Source: Siphonodentalium dalli (taxonomy: Eukaryota > Mollusca > Scaphopoda > Gadilida > Siphonodentaliidae). From it: a stretch of 64,000 nt of DNA. Position 1 is the stretch's first letter. The number at the start of each line of letters is the position of its first letter. Both the position numbers and the translations under genes were made by a program. Below are positions 1 to 11,480 of the stretch, piece by piece. Location: contig CP136062.1 of NCBI GenBank assembly GCA_032622095.1, positions 135,322,960 through 135,386,959 of the forward strand, given 5' to 3'. Under the pieces are notes generated by a model. The model worked only from the letters and a program-made list of their open reading frames with translations. It searched no databases and was not told the DNA's origin.

Positions 1-37
1 CACATTTTCTGCTTACAATACAATTTGTTTTAGGTAG

Positions 38-142
38 ATAATCTTCTTAGAATTGCCTCATTTTGAGTCGATAATGTTCTGAAAATGAGAGCGTGTTATT
101 ATCACATATCGACTCATAATGAGGCGATTCTAAGCAGATTAT
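38..142. repeat. Imperfect inverted repeat (36-bp arms)
   Basis: Bases 38-73 and 107-142 are reverse complements at about 33 of 36 positions, around a 33-bp spacer. Both arms contain a TTAGAAT.GCCTCAT core and end with GAGTCGATA or its complement. It looks like a small foldback or the remnant of a MITE; no target duplication is visible. Confidence 0.75.
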
Positions 143-547
143 GTCCGGGAAATGTCACAAATAAGGCAACTCACGACGTTAACATGTGTTTTCACTGTGG
201 CTCGCGTCATAAAACGGATAACGGATATGAGTCATTATCTGCTTATTTCAGAATCAAATAATCACATTATGTACCTATTTTACATTACCGGTCGATTATG
301 TGCGTATTTGCGCGAGGATGTGTTGATTCAGTAATGGATCGTTTCACAACTTTCACATCCTGGCGCTCGAAAGATTGCTGGACCCAGACCGTCAGCTGGA
401 CATTGTCGGCGGTGAAATTCGCAAGGAAATGCGTTGATGCCATCACTCAGGCGGAGCGTAAGGACAATGTAGTCAGTGTATCACTGTCAAGTGAAAGGGA
501 CTAATCTTTATTTTGTTCCAGTACATTTATCATATATAGGTCATGGA
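143..547. other. No gene recognised
   Basis: A 68-codon open frame at 298-504 (+) is relatively GC-rich for the window, but it matches no family I recognise and has no visible splice context. I treat it as uninterpreted sequence. Confidence 0.4.
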
Positions 548-760
548 CACATCTACTCAATTTGAACCAGTTGCTTCGAAACAACCTACTCCAGCTGAGC
601 GTGTTGCTCCGAAACAATCTCATCAAGCTTCGCATGTTGCTCCGAAACAATATACTCAACCTGAGCATGTTGCTCAGAAACAATCTACTCAAGGTGAGCA
701 TTTGCTCCGAAATCATCTACTCAAGCCGAGCATGTTGCTCCGAAAAAATCGGCAAAATCA
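548..760 (+). repeat. 33-bp tandem array, about six units
   Basis: Units start at 571, 604, 637, 670, 702 and 735, with a partial unit before 571. Each has the core TTGCTCCGAAACAAT followed by CTCAA and GAGCATG. Because 33 is divisible by three, the array stays open in several frames and gives an 11-residue repeat (HVAPKQ-type) from 543. The unit at 670 is 32 bp, which breaks the frame. A coding exon with an 11-residue repeat is possible, but a non-coding minisatellite is more likely. Confidence 0.8.
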
Positions 761-1382
761 CTCAAAACATTTTGAACCTCAGATATATACAGATTGCTAT
801 TCGATTTATAGAAAGTTCAGCACGGTGTTCGAATAAATAAGTTCGACTTTGAAAGGCTCAAAACATTATTTGTGTGCTAAAGCTACCATTGGATGAGAGA
901 CTACATGCTCTGTCGCCCACCCAATCGTTAACTTGATAATACATTGATAAAGGCTTACACCAGATTCATAAAATATTATCAACATCTCGTCCATGCCAAA
1001 TCATATATTAGAAGCAACTTTCCCTATTTAGATGTGAAGATTTATTATTTGCTATTGATTATTAGCTCAACCTGTATTTTATGCTAATTTTATGTAATTT
1101 AGAGTATAATGTTTGTACACTGGTCATTGCATGACTATATATTCCTGACGCCAAGTGGAAACGTTTCCTCTATAGGGATATTTTACTTGCACACAGTTCA
1201 TTGATTTATTATCAACCCGTGTCTGCTTTATATACACAGTTGCTTCATTATAATATGTTTTCACAATCTGGTTCTGTCCTCTCGACATGGCATAGCGGCT
1301 GAAGCAAAGCCAATTTATCTAAGTCCAACAAAAGCTTTTACTCAGGCCAAATTTGTCGAACTGACCCCATATTCGAACTTCA
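761..1382. other. No gene or clear repeat seen
   Basis: AT-rich sequence with no long open frame. The final bases TTCA (1379-1382) look like a mutated TTAA target site of the element that follows. Confidence 0.5.
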
Positions 1383-1763
1383 CCCTTTACCCAACAAACC
1401 GGCCAAAACCGGCCAAATAAAGCTTCAACGGCCTAAAATATCTTCGGTCTGTCTCAATAGAACCATACAAATATGGATATCATTGGAATCGGCTCCTTGA
1501 CCACATTTTGATAGTTACAGTTATGCCCTGTGCCAATGCATTCTCTTATATATGCGAGTCGACCATAGGTCGCCTCGCATATATAAGAGAATGCATTGGC
1601 CTAAAAAAATCTTTTTTTACCATTTTTTCTTACATTCTTTAACAATTTTATAATTTTTAATGTGTTAAACCAATGCATTCTCTTATATATGCGAGGCGAC
1701 CTATGGTCGACTCGCATATATAAGATAATGCATTGGCACAGGCCCGTTCTGTTGGGTAAAGGG
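1383..1763 (+). mobile_element. Four-hairpin TTAA MITE, copy 1
   Basis: The ends are CCCTTTACCCAACA and its complement (TGTTGGGTAAAGGG). The right flank is TTAA (1764-1767) and the left is TTCA. Inside are two 67-bp near-perfect palindromes, 1533-1599 and 1670-1736, each starting CCAATGCATTCTCTTATATA and ending with the complement. The second is the reverse complement of the first. Two CCGGCCAAAA units lie near the left end. TTAA duplications and CCC ends are typical of piggyBac-type elements. No coding capacity is seen, so it would depend on another element's transposase. Confidence 0.85.
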
Positions 1764-2037
1764 TTAACCTACTATACGTTTTCGTGTGATTAAACAACAC
1801 GACGTTTTAAGTCGATCGAACGAAGAATACTAACGGAAACTAATAACATTGACGGACGGTTAGACTGAATACATTACGGGCGAATAAATGTCGGACCTCC
1901 TTTATTCGAATTGAAGAAAGAGATTTCTCTTTTTAGTAGACAATTTGAACCACATGTTCGGCGCCATTTTGTTAGTAGACCATATTAAATTTTGTAGTTT
2001 ATGGCATAAGTTAGTATAATAAAAGTTCAAACAATAC

Positions 2038-2340
2038 GTGCCCACAGTGGCTCAGTGGGTGTGGTGCTTGGTGCATTAACATTAGGCCTACTTAAGCCGT
2101 TCCGCGATGCAGTAGCCGGTTCTAATCCCCGGGTGCGCGGATTTGTGTTCGATGCAAAGCGAAGGTAACCTGATTCGATTATCTGATTCGTATAACTCGG
2201 CAACATTATTAGTATATTTCGATGGGCAGTGGAGTGATTTGCCAGCGAAAGTAGCACTCTGTGTGGTCTTTACCCCACCTGTAAACTGATAATGTCGTGA
2301 TGTGGCCTAGCTACTGACACGACGGTAAACTCCAATTAAC
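2038..2340 (+). mobile_element. tRNA-derived SINE, copy 1
   Basis: An A-box-like TGGCTCAGTGGGT (2048-2060) and a B-box-like GGTTCTAATCC (2118-2128) indicate a tRNA-derived pol III head. The middle (GAAGGTAACCTGATTCG) and the tail from 2281 (GTAAACTGATAATGTCGTGA, then GGTAAACTCC) match the element at 61318-61622. The shared head, body and tail in two loci support a SINE rather than a tRNA gene. Confidence 0.75.
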
Positions 2341-2344
2341 CGAA

Positions 2345-5020
2345 ATATAATAAAGCTTCAAACAATATGCGGCGCTTCAGTCCCCATGTCGTAAATTCGC
2401 GATCAGTTGTCTTGAGTCTATCATTGGCTGTTACCCGCGTAGGAGGGGAATATAATCCTAGGGTAATTTACGAGAATAACGCGATGTGACCGAAGGCTAA
2501 TAAACATAGGCCCACGGGTGTAGCTGAAATGGCCAACGTAAATGGATTTCCACGAAAGAGCCAGCGCTACCATTACACTACTCTACGACGCGTCCTTCCA
2601 TTTCCCAAGCACTTAGGAGAAACTATAGACACTCTCGCCTTTATTTGATTCCATTAAGGAACAATGAGACAAATTGGTAGGAAATGCCATCAATAACAGC
2701 GCGGTAATAATGGTGGCCAAATTACCGACAAATGAAGCCTTAAAACTTCTCTTCCGCAAAGCTGTTGTGCTTAATGAGACTGGGAAGAATCTTGGCATCC
2801 CGTGGACTATTTGACAAAATCAATCTCGCGGTGTCATCCATTATTTTATCAGTTTTGATATCTTGTCGGCATTAATAGTCCTGTAGGGTTTTGCTATTAA
2901 TAAGCCTCGTATTATTTAAACCTCAGAAGATTGGGTCACTTTCTCGACTTTATGAACTCGATTATTTTCTTTTAGCGCAATCTTCTTGTGATAATGGACT
3001 TAAGGGTCTCCGGGGATGGGATCGAATTAGAATCAACCCCTCGGAACAACGGCCCTAATTTGGCTTTGAGCTCTCCTCTATTACACACGACAGTTGTTCG
3101 CGTTTTCGTGTATGTCAAATCACCTCTGTGTATAGGAATCATAATAAATCGTCTGAGCTCATTTGGGAGAAAATCAAAGACCACCGACAGGCCACATAAC
3201 AGATTACTGGACATTATTTCAGGCGATCTATTGTCTTACTTTCTAGATCATTGTTATCTCCGCTCTGTCAATGTCCATATCACACGATTCATATTAGTTC
3301 AATAGACAGAACACAATGCGCATCTTAATCGAGAATCTTTATCGAATGGGTTGTCGATGGCGCAAGGATAAATTTCGCGAGAGAAATGTAACTATGAGCC
3401 GTCCGCAACGAGTTCGATGAAATATTCGAGATTTTGATACAAGTTGTGTTTTGTATTTATTCTACACCGTTGTGTCAGATATGTTCACTCCATGACTGGC
3501 ACCTTAATTGATAATATAGCTGCCTATATTGTTATTTAAATATGATGAATAACCAGTAATGATCGTTTCATCACCCGAAGCGGATCGAAACCATAACGTA
3601 CGTCATCTTTCATGGCGACATCGTCCACAAGAATATTTACGGCTTTTATTCAAAAATATATATTCAGTGGCTGACATTCCGTTGAATACATGTGCCTCGC
3701 GTCAATGGGTGTGGAATAATATTCTTTCCTCTTTGTCGATATCCATATCACACGATTCAAGTTAGTTGCTGTGGGTGGGATTTTTTTTCTTTATACATAT
3801 TCACACTATGATATATCAAGATTCTCAGCAATGTAAAACGTTTAAATGTTTAAGTCACACGATATTAGAATTCGCGTACTGTAATTCTCAATGAGTCACG
3901 GGTGCATATACTTTCTTGTGGTGGCTACTTATGTCAGTTTGTCTGTGCGCAGCATAAATAGAAATAACCCGGGGTTACAACCGGGGAAATTCATCCACAG
4001 AAATGACTCATATAAACACATAGGCTCATTGTCTGATCCGATCCATCAATTTTTGTTCCATCCTATATTGTAACTGTATATATTATGAAATTAAGTGCAA
4101 TAAATACTGAACTATTGAACTAAAAAAAATACTAACTATTAATTTGTATGCCATTCGAATGCCCTTACACCTATAATTTACATATACGTGTGTTCCAGTG
4201 TTATAGTACTGACACCTGACCATCTATCCTGTTATAATCATGTGATGTTATTTGGTTCGGATTCTAAGACATACCACCATAACAATGAGACCATATGAGT
4301 ATTATAATTATGCATGTATAAATAATTACATCCACTTCATTCTCTATAGTGTAATTCCCGTTGAGTTTATCAAAGCTAATGTAATTAAATCTGATAATTA
4401 CCTTAGGTCGAGATTTTAGCAGTGCATCGAAAGCGACCCAAAAACTTGGCAAAAGTACTAGCGCGCAATAATATGTGTAGTCCGTTGCATAGTAACCAGC
4501 GACGCTACTTTCTTCGCAGTACACTTTTTTTTTGACAAACGACATTAAAGCCGACCAAAGAATAGCAAATAGACATCCAACTAGATATAATGTCGCTATG
4601 AATTAAACCTTTCCAAGCTGTTTACAAAGCCTAAATGTTGTCGTATTTGCAACGTATTGTAACGAAATGCATTGCTAAACTCACACAACTATTTGTCTTC
4701 GTTTCAATCTTTCATTTATAATTCAATCAAACCTTCAAAGCCTAGAACTAGTTGTATTGTACAATATATGACTACGCCCCATCCCAGTGTACCCTCTCCA
4801 CCTCAATCTACCACATCATAGTCTAGATAATGCATGATACTGGTATACATTTTCCCACCACTATAGGCATTTTGTGAGACCGTCACAAGTGGTACCGTAC
4901 ATTATATATTCTGTGTACAGGTTTACATTTTTGCATTTGTCTTATAAATTAGTAGAATTTATACTAAATTATAGAATGAAATCTTGAATTACTCTTACAA
5001 CAATTCCCAAACATTGTACC
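2345..5020. other. Gene-free interval, mostly unique sequence
   Basis: No open frame with recognisable protein content. About 2380-3420 is complex and free of obvious repeats, so it is a candidate for conserved non-coding DNA. A retroposon-like 3' end lies at about 4010-4130, where a short AT-rich tail runs into a poly-A stretch. Nothing else could be identified. Confidence 0.45.
3266..3767 (+). repeat. Two-copy 34-bp direct repeat
   Basis: Bases 3266-3299 and 3734-3767 share 30 of 34 positions, including CCATATCACACGATTCA. The copies are 468 bp apart, and the sequence around them is not similar. Confidence 0.75.
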
Positions 5021-5024
5021 CAGT

Positions 5025-5730
5025 CCCCGTGAGTAAACCGCAGCATGTTTTTACCTATATACGTCTCAGTCTATACAAACCGTTACGTGATATATGAGAT
5101 TTCACCATGCAAGACCGCCCTACAAGTTTCCGTCAAAAAAATGGAGCATTTTTCCTCACCACGTATCAGTGTAGCGATAAGTGTTACGAAGCGTTACTGG
5201 TACATATTTTCTGAGATTCCAGAGACCGTTTGTAGACCAGTATTACAAGTGTTACATCTTGCATATATAAAGCCCCCATAAGAAAACCGCAGCATGTATA
5301 TTTTTAAAACTCATATGGCATGATATGTAACAAAGTGTTACGAAGCGTTACGTGATTTCTGAGATCCATAGAGACCGCTCGTAGATTGGTGTTAGGAATG
5401 TTGCAAATGATATAAAGTCCATGTGAGAACACCGGCAGCATATTTTTTTTAACTCGTCTCAGTGTATCGATATGTCAGAAATTGTTACGAAGGTTTACGT
5501 GATTTATGAGATTCCACAGAGACCGATCGCAGAATGGTGTTCAAATTATTGTTCAGTAGAAACGCTACAAAGTCCCCGTGAGAAAACAGCAGAATTTTAT
5601 TCACCTCGTCGCAGCGTAGCAACATGTTTATTATTAGACTTTAATTAACAAATGAAATAAAGCGTTACCGAGCGTTTTGTGATTCCTGAGATTCCACAGA
5701 AACTGCTCATATAATAAATTGACATAATAT
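5025..5730 (+). repeat. Degenerate tandem repeats of about 140-250 bp
   Basis: Recurring blocks contain CCCGTGAGAAAACCGCAGCA, then CTCGTCTCAGTGTA, then GTTACGAAGCGTTACGTGAT and GAGATTCCACAGAGACCG. The CGCAGCAT-type block recurs near 5040, 5290, 5425 and 5588, so the spacing is irregular. It reads as an old satellite or microdomain repeat with no protein-coding sense. Confidence 0.65.
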
Positions 5731-6541
5731 TCATGTATGGATACAAGGTTTTGAATAATCACTTGAAATGTTACCAAATATGTTAGTTTTGAAAAATAAA
5801 TCATCTTAAAATTCCTCAAATACCATGATGGTTTATTCTTCTGAAAACTGTTTTTTTCGGTAAAATCACAAATGATAGGTCATATGTCATTGTGTGCGAA
5901 AAATCTAAATCGAAAAAGATTTGGCTCAAATTCCTCAATGCCGGCAGATATGAGAATTCCTGTAAGAGAATGTTCACTAAACTTATTGTTGTCCCCTGCT
6001 CATATAGTGTCATAACGACGACCGCAGATACCATGACTATTGAGCCCTATTTGTATAGACACGGTTTATGATATAATATAATACCGGGTGAATATGACTA
6101 TTGTTGTTAAACGTGGTTAAAATGAGGACGATTTTAAATAATAATATAAGGTCGCCGACCACGTGTCCCCCGAAAAGGTGGCTTTTTTTGGCTTAACTAA
6201 AAGTAAAGTTATCATCGGGAAACCAAAATAATCGGCAAATTCAACGTCAACAAGGACCATAACTCCGGCAAAAATTGGCGGAGCGAACCCATAAAAAACA
6301 AATTCGGGGGACATAAAATATATGTACACAGCCGAACAGCTAGTGCACATTTAAAGACATATTTTGGACTTATTTCCGTGAATAAACCCGATAATAACTT
6401 TTTCAAATACTATCTCTAATGAAAGAATGTTAATGAACGAAAATTTCAACCACATCGACTGTGCCATTCCAGAGAACACAACGTTTGAACTCCGCACAAA
6501 GGTAAATGTTTACTACTTATTCGGGACAAAATATTAAGTGA
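5731..6541. other. No gene seen
   Basis: AT-rich sequence with only short open frames. Nothing recognisable on either strand. Confidence 0.45.
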
Positions 6542-6545
6542 TTAA

Positions 6546-7039
6546 AGACACGGTTGGCCTTGGCGGTGGGTATCCTGTGAAAATATATCCACCCGTCAAA
6601 AACCGCCACAAACAGAACGAACATCAAAATGTAGACAGACTGTGTACGTATACAAATAAGAAATATCGCATAAACAGTATGTTATGGTCTTATGTTTGAC
6701 CATTGTTATGTAAACAAAAGCATAAAAAGTTACTTTTCTGGTGTTTGTTTATATTATGATGGTAAACATAAAGAGCGTTCTTTGTTAGTGAATACCTGAT
6801 ATGGAACTAATAAAGAGCGTTTCTGCCATTTGTGTGTGATTAGCCAGTAGCATTGTGCTGTCTTCTGTAACACAATCAGGCTCTTGCTTAGGTAAAATAT
6901 AGTAGGTCTTTATGATAACATGCTGTTTATGCGATGGTCATGGCATATATGAACGGAACTGTGTGCGTTTTAATGTTTTTCTGTTTACGGTGGTTGGAAC
7001 AAATATGAATATTTTCGACAATTAAGGCCGCACGTGCCT
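6546..7039. mobile_element. TTAA-flanked palindromic element, family A copy 1
   Basis: TTAA occurs at 6542-6545 and 7040-7043. The ends (AAGACACGGTTGGCCTT and the complement of AAGGCCGCACGTGCCTT) are imperfect inverted repeats. The arms continue inward through CCGCCACAAACAGAA and its counterpart, then through GCATAAACAG. Related copies lie at 26719-27317 and 50180-50692. No coding capacity is seen. Confidence 0.65.
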
Positions 7040-7043
7040 TTAA

Positions 7044-7434
7044 CCCTTTACCCAACAGAACGCCCAGAAACGCCCAAATGAAGCTTCAACAGCCTAAATT
7101 ATCTTGGGTCTGTCTCAATAAAACCATACAAATATGGATATCATTGGAACCGGCTCATTGACCACATTGTGATAGTTACAGGTATGCCCTGTGCCAATGC
7201 ATTCTCTTATATATGCGAGTCGACCATAGGTCGCCTCGCATATATAAGAGAATGCATTGGCCTAAAAAAATGTTTTTTTTAACACTTTTTACCATTTTTC
7301 TTACATTCTTTAACAATTTTATAATTGTTAATGTGTTAAGCCAATGCATTCTCTTATATATGCGAGGCGACCTATGGTCGACTCGCATATATAAGAGAAT
7401 GCATTGGCACAGGGCCGTTCTGTTGGGTAAAGGG
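7044..7434 (+). mobile_element. Four-hairpin TTAA MITE, copy 2
   Basis: Flanked by TTAA at 7040-7043 and 7435-7438. The terminal inverted repeat CCCTTTACCCAACAGAACG is perfect on the right except for one base. Palindromes are at 7194-7260 and 7341-7407, both 67 bp. The left TTAA is also the right boundary of the family A element at 6546-7039, so the two elements share one target site. Confidence 0.9.
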
Positions 7435-7560
7435 TTAAACATTCTGGAATGATACCATCGATATCGTTTTCACGTGGTTCGTTTATAACAATGGCGCTGT
7501 TTTCTGCCTATTTGTATAACCTTTATGAATATAACTAATTATTGTTCCACGTCACTTTAA

Positions 7561-7795
7561 CCCTTTAATTATGGGAGCTGCGCTGGTGCATCATTACATA
7601 TCCTGTGCCATAGCATTCTCTTAGGGAGCCTCGCATATTTTGAAGAATTCACTGGCTTACAATGTCAAGGTAAATATGGTAGGCCAATGTATTATCTTAC
7701 ATATGCGATGCGCCATATAGGAGACTCGCATGTATAAGAGAATGCATTGGCACAGGGTTTTCCCAAAATTTCAGGAAGCTCCGGTCATGTAAGGA
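7561..7795 (+). mobile_element. Diverged four-hairpin element
   Basis: TTAA at 7557-7560 and 7796-7799 flank ends CCCTTTAATTATGGGAGCT and its diverged complement. Inside are decayed versions of the palindromes: GCATTCTCTTAGGGAGCCTC with its partner, then a better copy ending GTATAAGAGAATGCATTGGC. It is an older or separate subfamily with the same core. Confidence 0.65.
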
Positions 7796-7799
7796 TTAA

Positions 7800-9039
7800 T
7801 ATTCCAAATTGGGATCGATGTACTATTTTTACATTGTGTTGCCCATTATCTCCATGCTCCAAGTATAGTTAAGTCCCATTAGCAGGACTTATCGCTGTCC
7901 TCACCTACAAAAGAAATGTAGAAATGTAACTTTGAGACTTCTGGGGTGCTATTCACCGGCTGGGTTTATAATATAGTCCAGGTGGTTTTACGAGGCGACA
8001 CTCAATGCGAAGCTATCGGTGGACATATCGATGGGAAGACATCGCCGCGCCATATAGGATTATCCAATCAAGGTGATTGGCGTCAATCATAGATTGACCA
8101 CCGGTCACATAAACATGCTGCGTGTAACAGTACACGTTTGTACACATTTCAACAATGAGCAACCGAGGAAAAGGACGTGGGGCAAAATATACCACCGACG
8201 ACATGAGGGGGTCTACAAAAAAATCCGTATATAGGGCCGGGGTGGGTGGGTGGTCCTGGGGCCGAAACAATCGTGCTTGTAATTTTTTTTCCAAAATGGT
8301 TTTTTTTCAAACAATTTACAAGTACTGACCATGTAATGTTGTTTGTAAGCATGTTGGTATCATGTTTGTTTGCATATGGCTATATAGACAGCTATAGTGA
8401 CTATTTAGCCTCAGATTTAGCAACATTCTGGATTTCACAGGATCCGGTCCGACTTCTCAGTGGAAAACCGTAATTTAGTAAAAAAAATTAATGTATTACC
8501 CAGTTGTATTACCCGAATAATAGTAATAAAATAAAAAAAAACTGTATCACAAATACTACATGGTGAATACTCAATGATGACTAGATATCATTGACCCGAT
8601 TGTTGCATAACATGAAATTGAAAAGGGTATCTCATAAATTTCTAATGTCTGAAATACTGTCTTGTTCTGGCATGCAATTAAATTCATTCCTTCTGGTTAT
8701 TTCTCATCTTTTTAATGATTGCAAGTAATGTTAATTTGCAGCACTTATCCAAATAAAACTGAATTGGTTATGATGAATGGCCGTTACTGTTTATTGTTCA
8801 GACAATCCCGACTGAAGGTGACGCTATTCTCCTTGAATTTACGAACATCATCTTGAAGCTTAAATACTGCTCAACAGGACTAAACTACAATACTAATTGT
8901 ATACTGTTATCGCTTACAAATAGATGAACTGAAATAATGTGATGCATTCAGATGCTTTGAGAAATGACATTCTTCAATGTCTTCAAAGTTCAAACTAAAA
9001 TCAAGAATAAAATCGGACTGACACTATACTGCAGACTCT
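7800..9039. other. No gene seen
   Basis: Sequence without a recognisable frame or repeat, except short homopolymers near 8282-8310 and 8480-8545. Confidence 0.4.
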
Positions 9040-9505
9040 ATAGTGCATACATATACATACAAATGGTTGAGTTATAATAATGCAAAATATGTTTACGGAT
9101 GGAACCAAGTTGGTAGCTCTGGTATGCATCTACAGGCAAAACCTGTGATATGCAGTAATATCTGCATACATCATTCCCGTATCATTCAGGTCTATCACCA
9201 TACAAAACCACTTCAAAATTCGACAACCGACACTTCAACTTATATGGCAAAAACTTTGTACGGATTGAATTTCATAAACAGGGCCCATGGATAACTCTGG
9301 TAGGCATTGGTACTCACAATCCGTGATATTATGCATATTCGTTCCCCATTTCTGGTCCGTCACATGTCATAGAGCATCAAAATATGACAACCGACTCTTG
9401 AGTTATGATGCAAAATGTTTGTACGGACGGACGCACGGACGGCTCGAGACGTCAACTATATACCCGCCGACTAATATCGGGGGTATAATAACCATATATC
9501 TATGT
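9040..9505 (+). repeat. Two tandem units of about 200 bp with a GGACGG / GGGGGTATAAT end
   Basis: Two similar units (TGGTATGCAT or TGGTAGGCATTGGTACTCAC, then CCTGTGATAT, TTCCC, CAACCGAC, GCAAAA, TTTGTACGGA) are followed by a GGACGGACGC run. The sequence ends in a hairpin, TATACCCGCCG with ATCGGGGGTATAATAA. The same end structure occurs at 59380-59458, so this is a dispersed repeat family. No open frame. Confidence 0.65.
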
Positions 9506-11315
9506 GTATACCTAACCAAAACAATTCCCCTCCTCAACCACCCCGGTGGATAAGACTAAAGAATTCTTTGATCATGCACAAATAATTGTAGAACCCCTGA
9601 CCTGTTTACCACTATTTACACTGGCCAGTGTTCTCTGTCAGACTAAACACGATCGATATATTAAGGCTATAATGCGGTCTAGGGCAATTTGTGACATACA
9701 GTGTACCTACACAATGCTTTATTATTGTTAGATACTGGAAACACCAGGAAATACCTGGAAATACAGTTTATTTTTCGTTTTTCTGACCTGTGCTTTACCG
9801 ATTAAGGATGTTATTGCTTGAGTCTTAATTTTACACACTTTGCACCAAAAAAGGATAGTGGAATGGGATTGAAAGGCAGTTAACACAGTTATTGAAGAAC
9901 GGTTAAAAAACTCTGAAATTTTGATAAAAAACATGAGAGGAACATTTGGAGGAACAAATTTGCACAAATGGGGTGGTGGGTCCCTCGGGGTCGGAAATAA
10001 ACTTTTTGGGCCCTATATGTGCAATTGTTTTCCACACCCCCCCCCCCCCCCACTGCCGACGAGCGTAACACTTTTTGGGCACTGTGGAGAGAAGAATCAA
10101 AATATTAAAGAACAAAGAAACCGGCACCATTCACCAGCGCCGGAAAAATGATGCATGGAAAGAAATTTCTTTGGAAATAGCAGGGAAATATCCAAACAGA
10201 ACCAAAACACAAACAAAATTCTTCTGAGACGTTATCTTCTTGGCTCTTCATTTTCACACACTGCTAATTAAAAAACCTCATTAATATAATTGAAACTCAT
10301 TCTGCAGATATATAAACGCAAGCATGAGTCTCCACACAATTATACCCAAATATTATACCGCTAGCCGATTGTGGCCGGTGAGTGTTCATGAATTAGTCGT
10401 AAGACGGCGTCAATTGACAGGTGACAAATCTGATAGATTGGATCAATCACACCATCGACAGCGTGTGTCGTTTGCGCTAAAGCAAAGATACCTTTGCGTT
10501 CAGCCGCTACCATATAAACTACCTGGTTTATAAAATAGTCTCGCTTGGTGAATAGCATCCCTGTAGGTTACAATTCATTCTGCATTATTCTGAGAAACTG
10601 AACTGTCCATATTCATTTGAACATTGTCTAGATCAAGCCAGAATGAATTGTAACTGACAAACACTTCAATAAAAAAATGTTAGATTTAAATAAGAAAATA
10701 CACATGCCGGCAGCGTTCAGACGTCGCGAAGCAAGGGGACTGAACTCTGTTTTTGCAGCTTGCATTATCTCAGTTACTGTGTTGGGGTAATAATTTCCTA
10801 GAGACAGAAACTGTTTTGGTCAATATGGACTGGTGACTCAAATTGTCATAATATACACAATCTTCTAAAAGCACAATGGAGAGAGAACATATATTCGAAT
10901 AAACATTGATGTTTTCATTTACATGCACATATAAGAGATATAAACGCTCTTTGTGTTTCCATATTAGGAATAGATTAACAAGGAACGCTCTTCAATGTTT
11001 TTCGCAATTCTATTACTGAATAAGTCTCCCTGACATATACTTTCCGTTTGAAAGTATTTAGTGCCTGTATCGATCTATCTTTAATCCGCAACCGGGTCAG
11101 GTTGAAATAAATGGGAAGATACATTAACCCTCCTAGAAGCGATATTTTTGTATACAAACAATGACGTCATAGCGACCACGTGTATATCGGCTGCTGGTAG
11201 GCCAGCTGTCGTATATATATAGCCCTGACAAAAAAAAACACCATATTTTTATATTGCGCATGTGAGCATGCTTAAGTTCACAATGATTTGCAATATTTAA
11301 ATGTATTCAGGGGGG
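9506..11315. other. Gene-free; homopolymer tracts
   Basis: No convincing gene. It contains a long C run near 10036-10050 and a G run near 11311-11322, both places where assemblies often misjudge length. A CACGTG site lies at about 11179, next to a TATATATA stretch, with nothing to show it is functional. Confidence 0.4.
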
Positions 11316-11480
11316 GGGGGGGCTCTTTCAAAAGAGGGTTTATTGACGTTGTTCACACTTTCAGTTCAAGACTAATCCCTCCTCGTTAATCTGTAAATGT
11401 TGGATTTCAATCCGTCCGCTCATATATCTCAACAAGGGTTATCGGATGTTGCTGAAATTTGGTATGCAGGCTTGACACCA
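11316..11480 (+). repeat. 165-bp dispersed repeat, single copy
   Basis: Begins CTTTCAAAAGAGGGTTTATT and passes through TCCGTCCGCTCATATATCTC to GAAATTTGGTATG. It matches the two tandem units at 13230-13510. Confidence 0.75.

Noticed and set aside
10036-11322. Poly-C and poly-G runs as signals
   Set aside because: Simple homopolymers, also found at about 16248, 53678, 53710 and 59421; their lengths are unreliable in assemblies.
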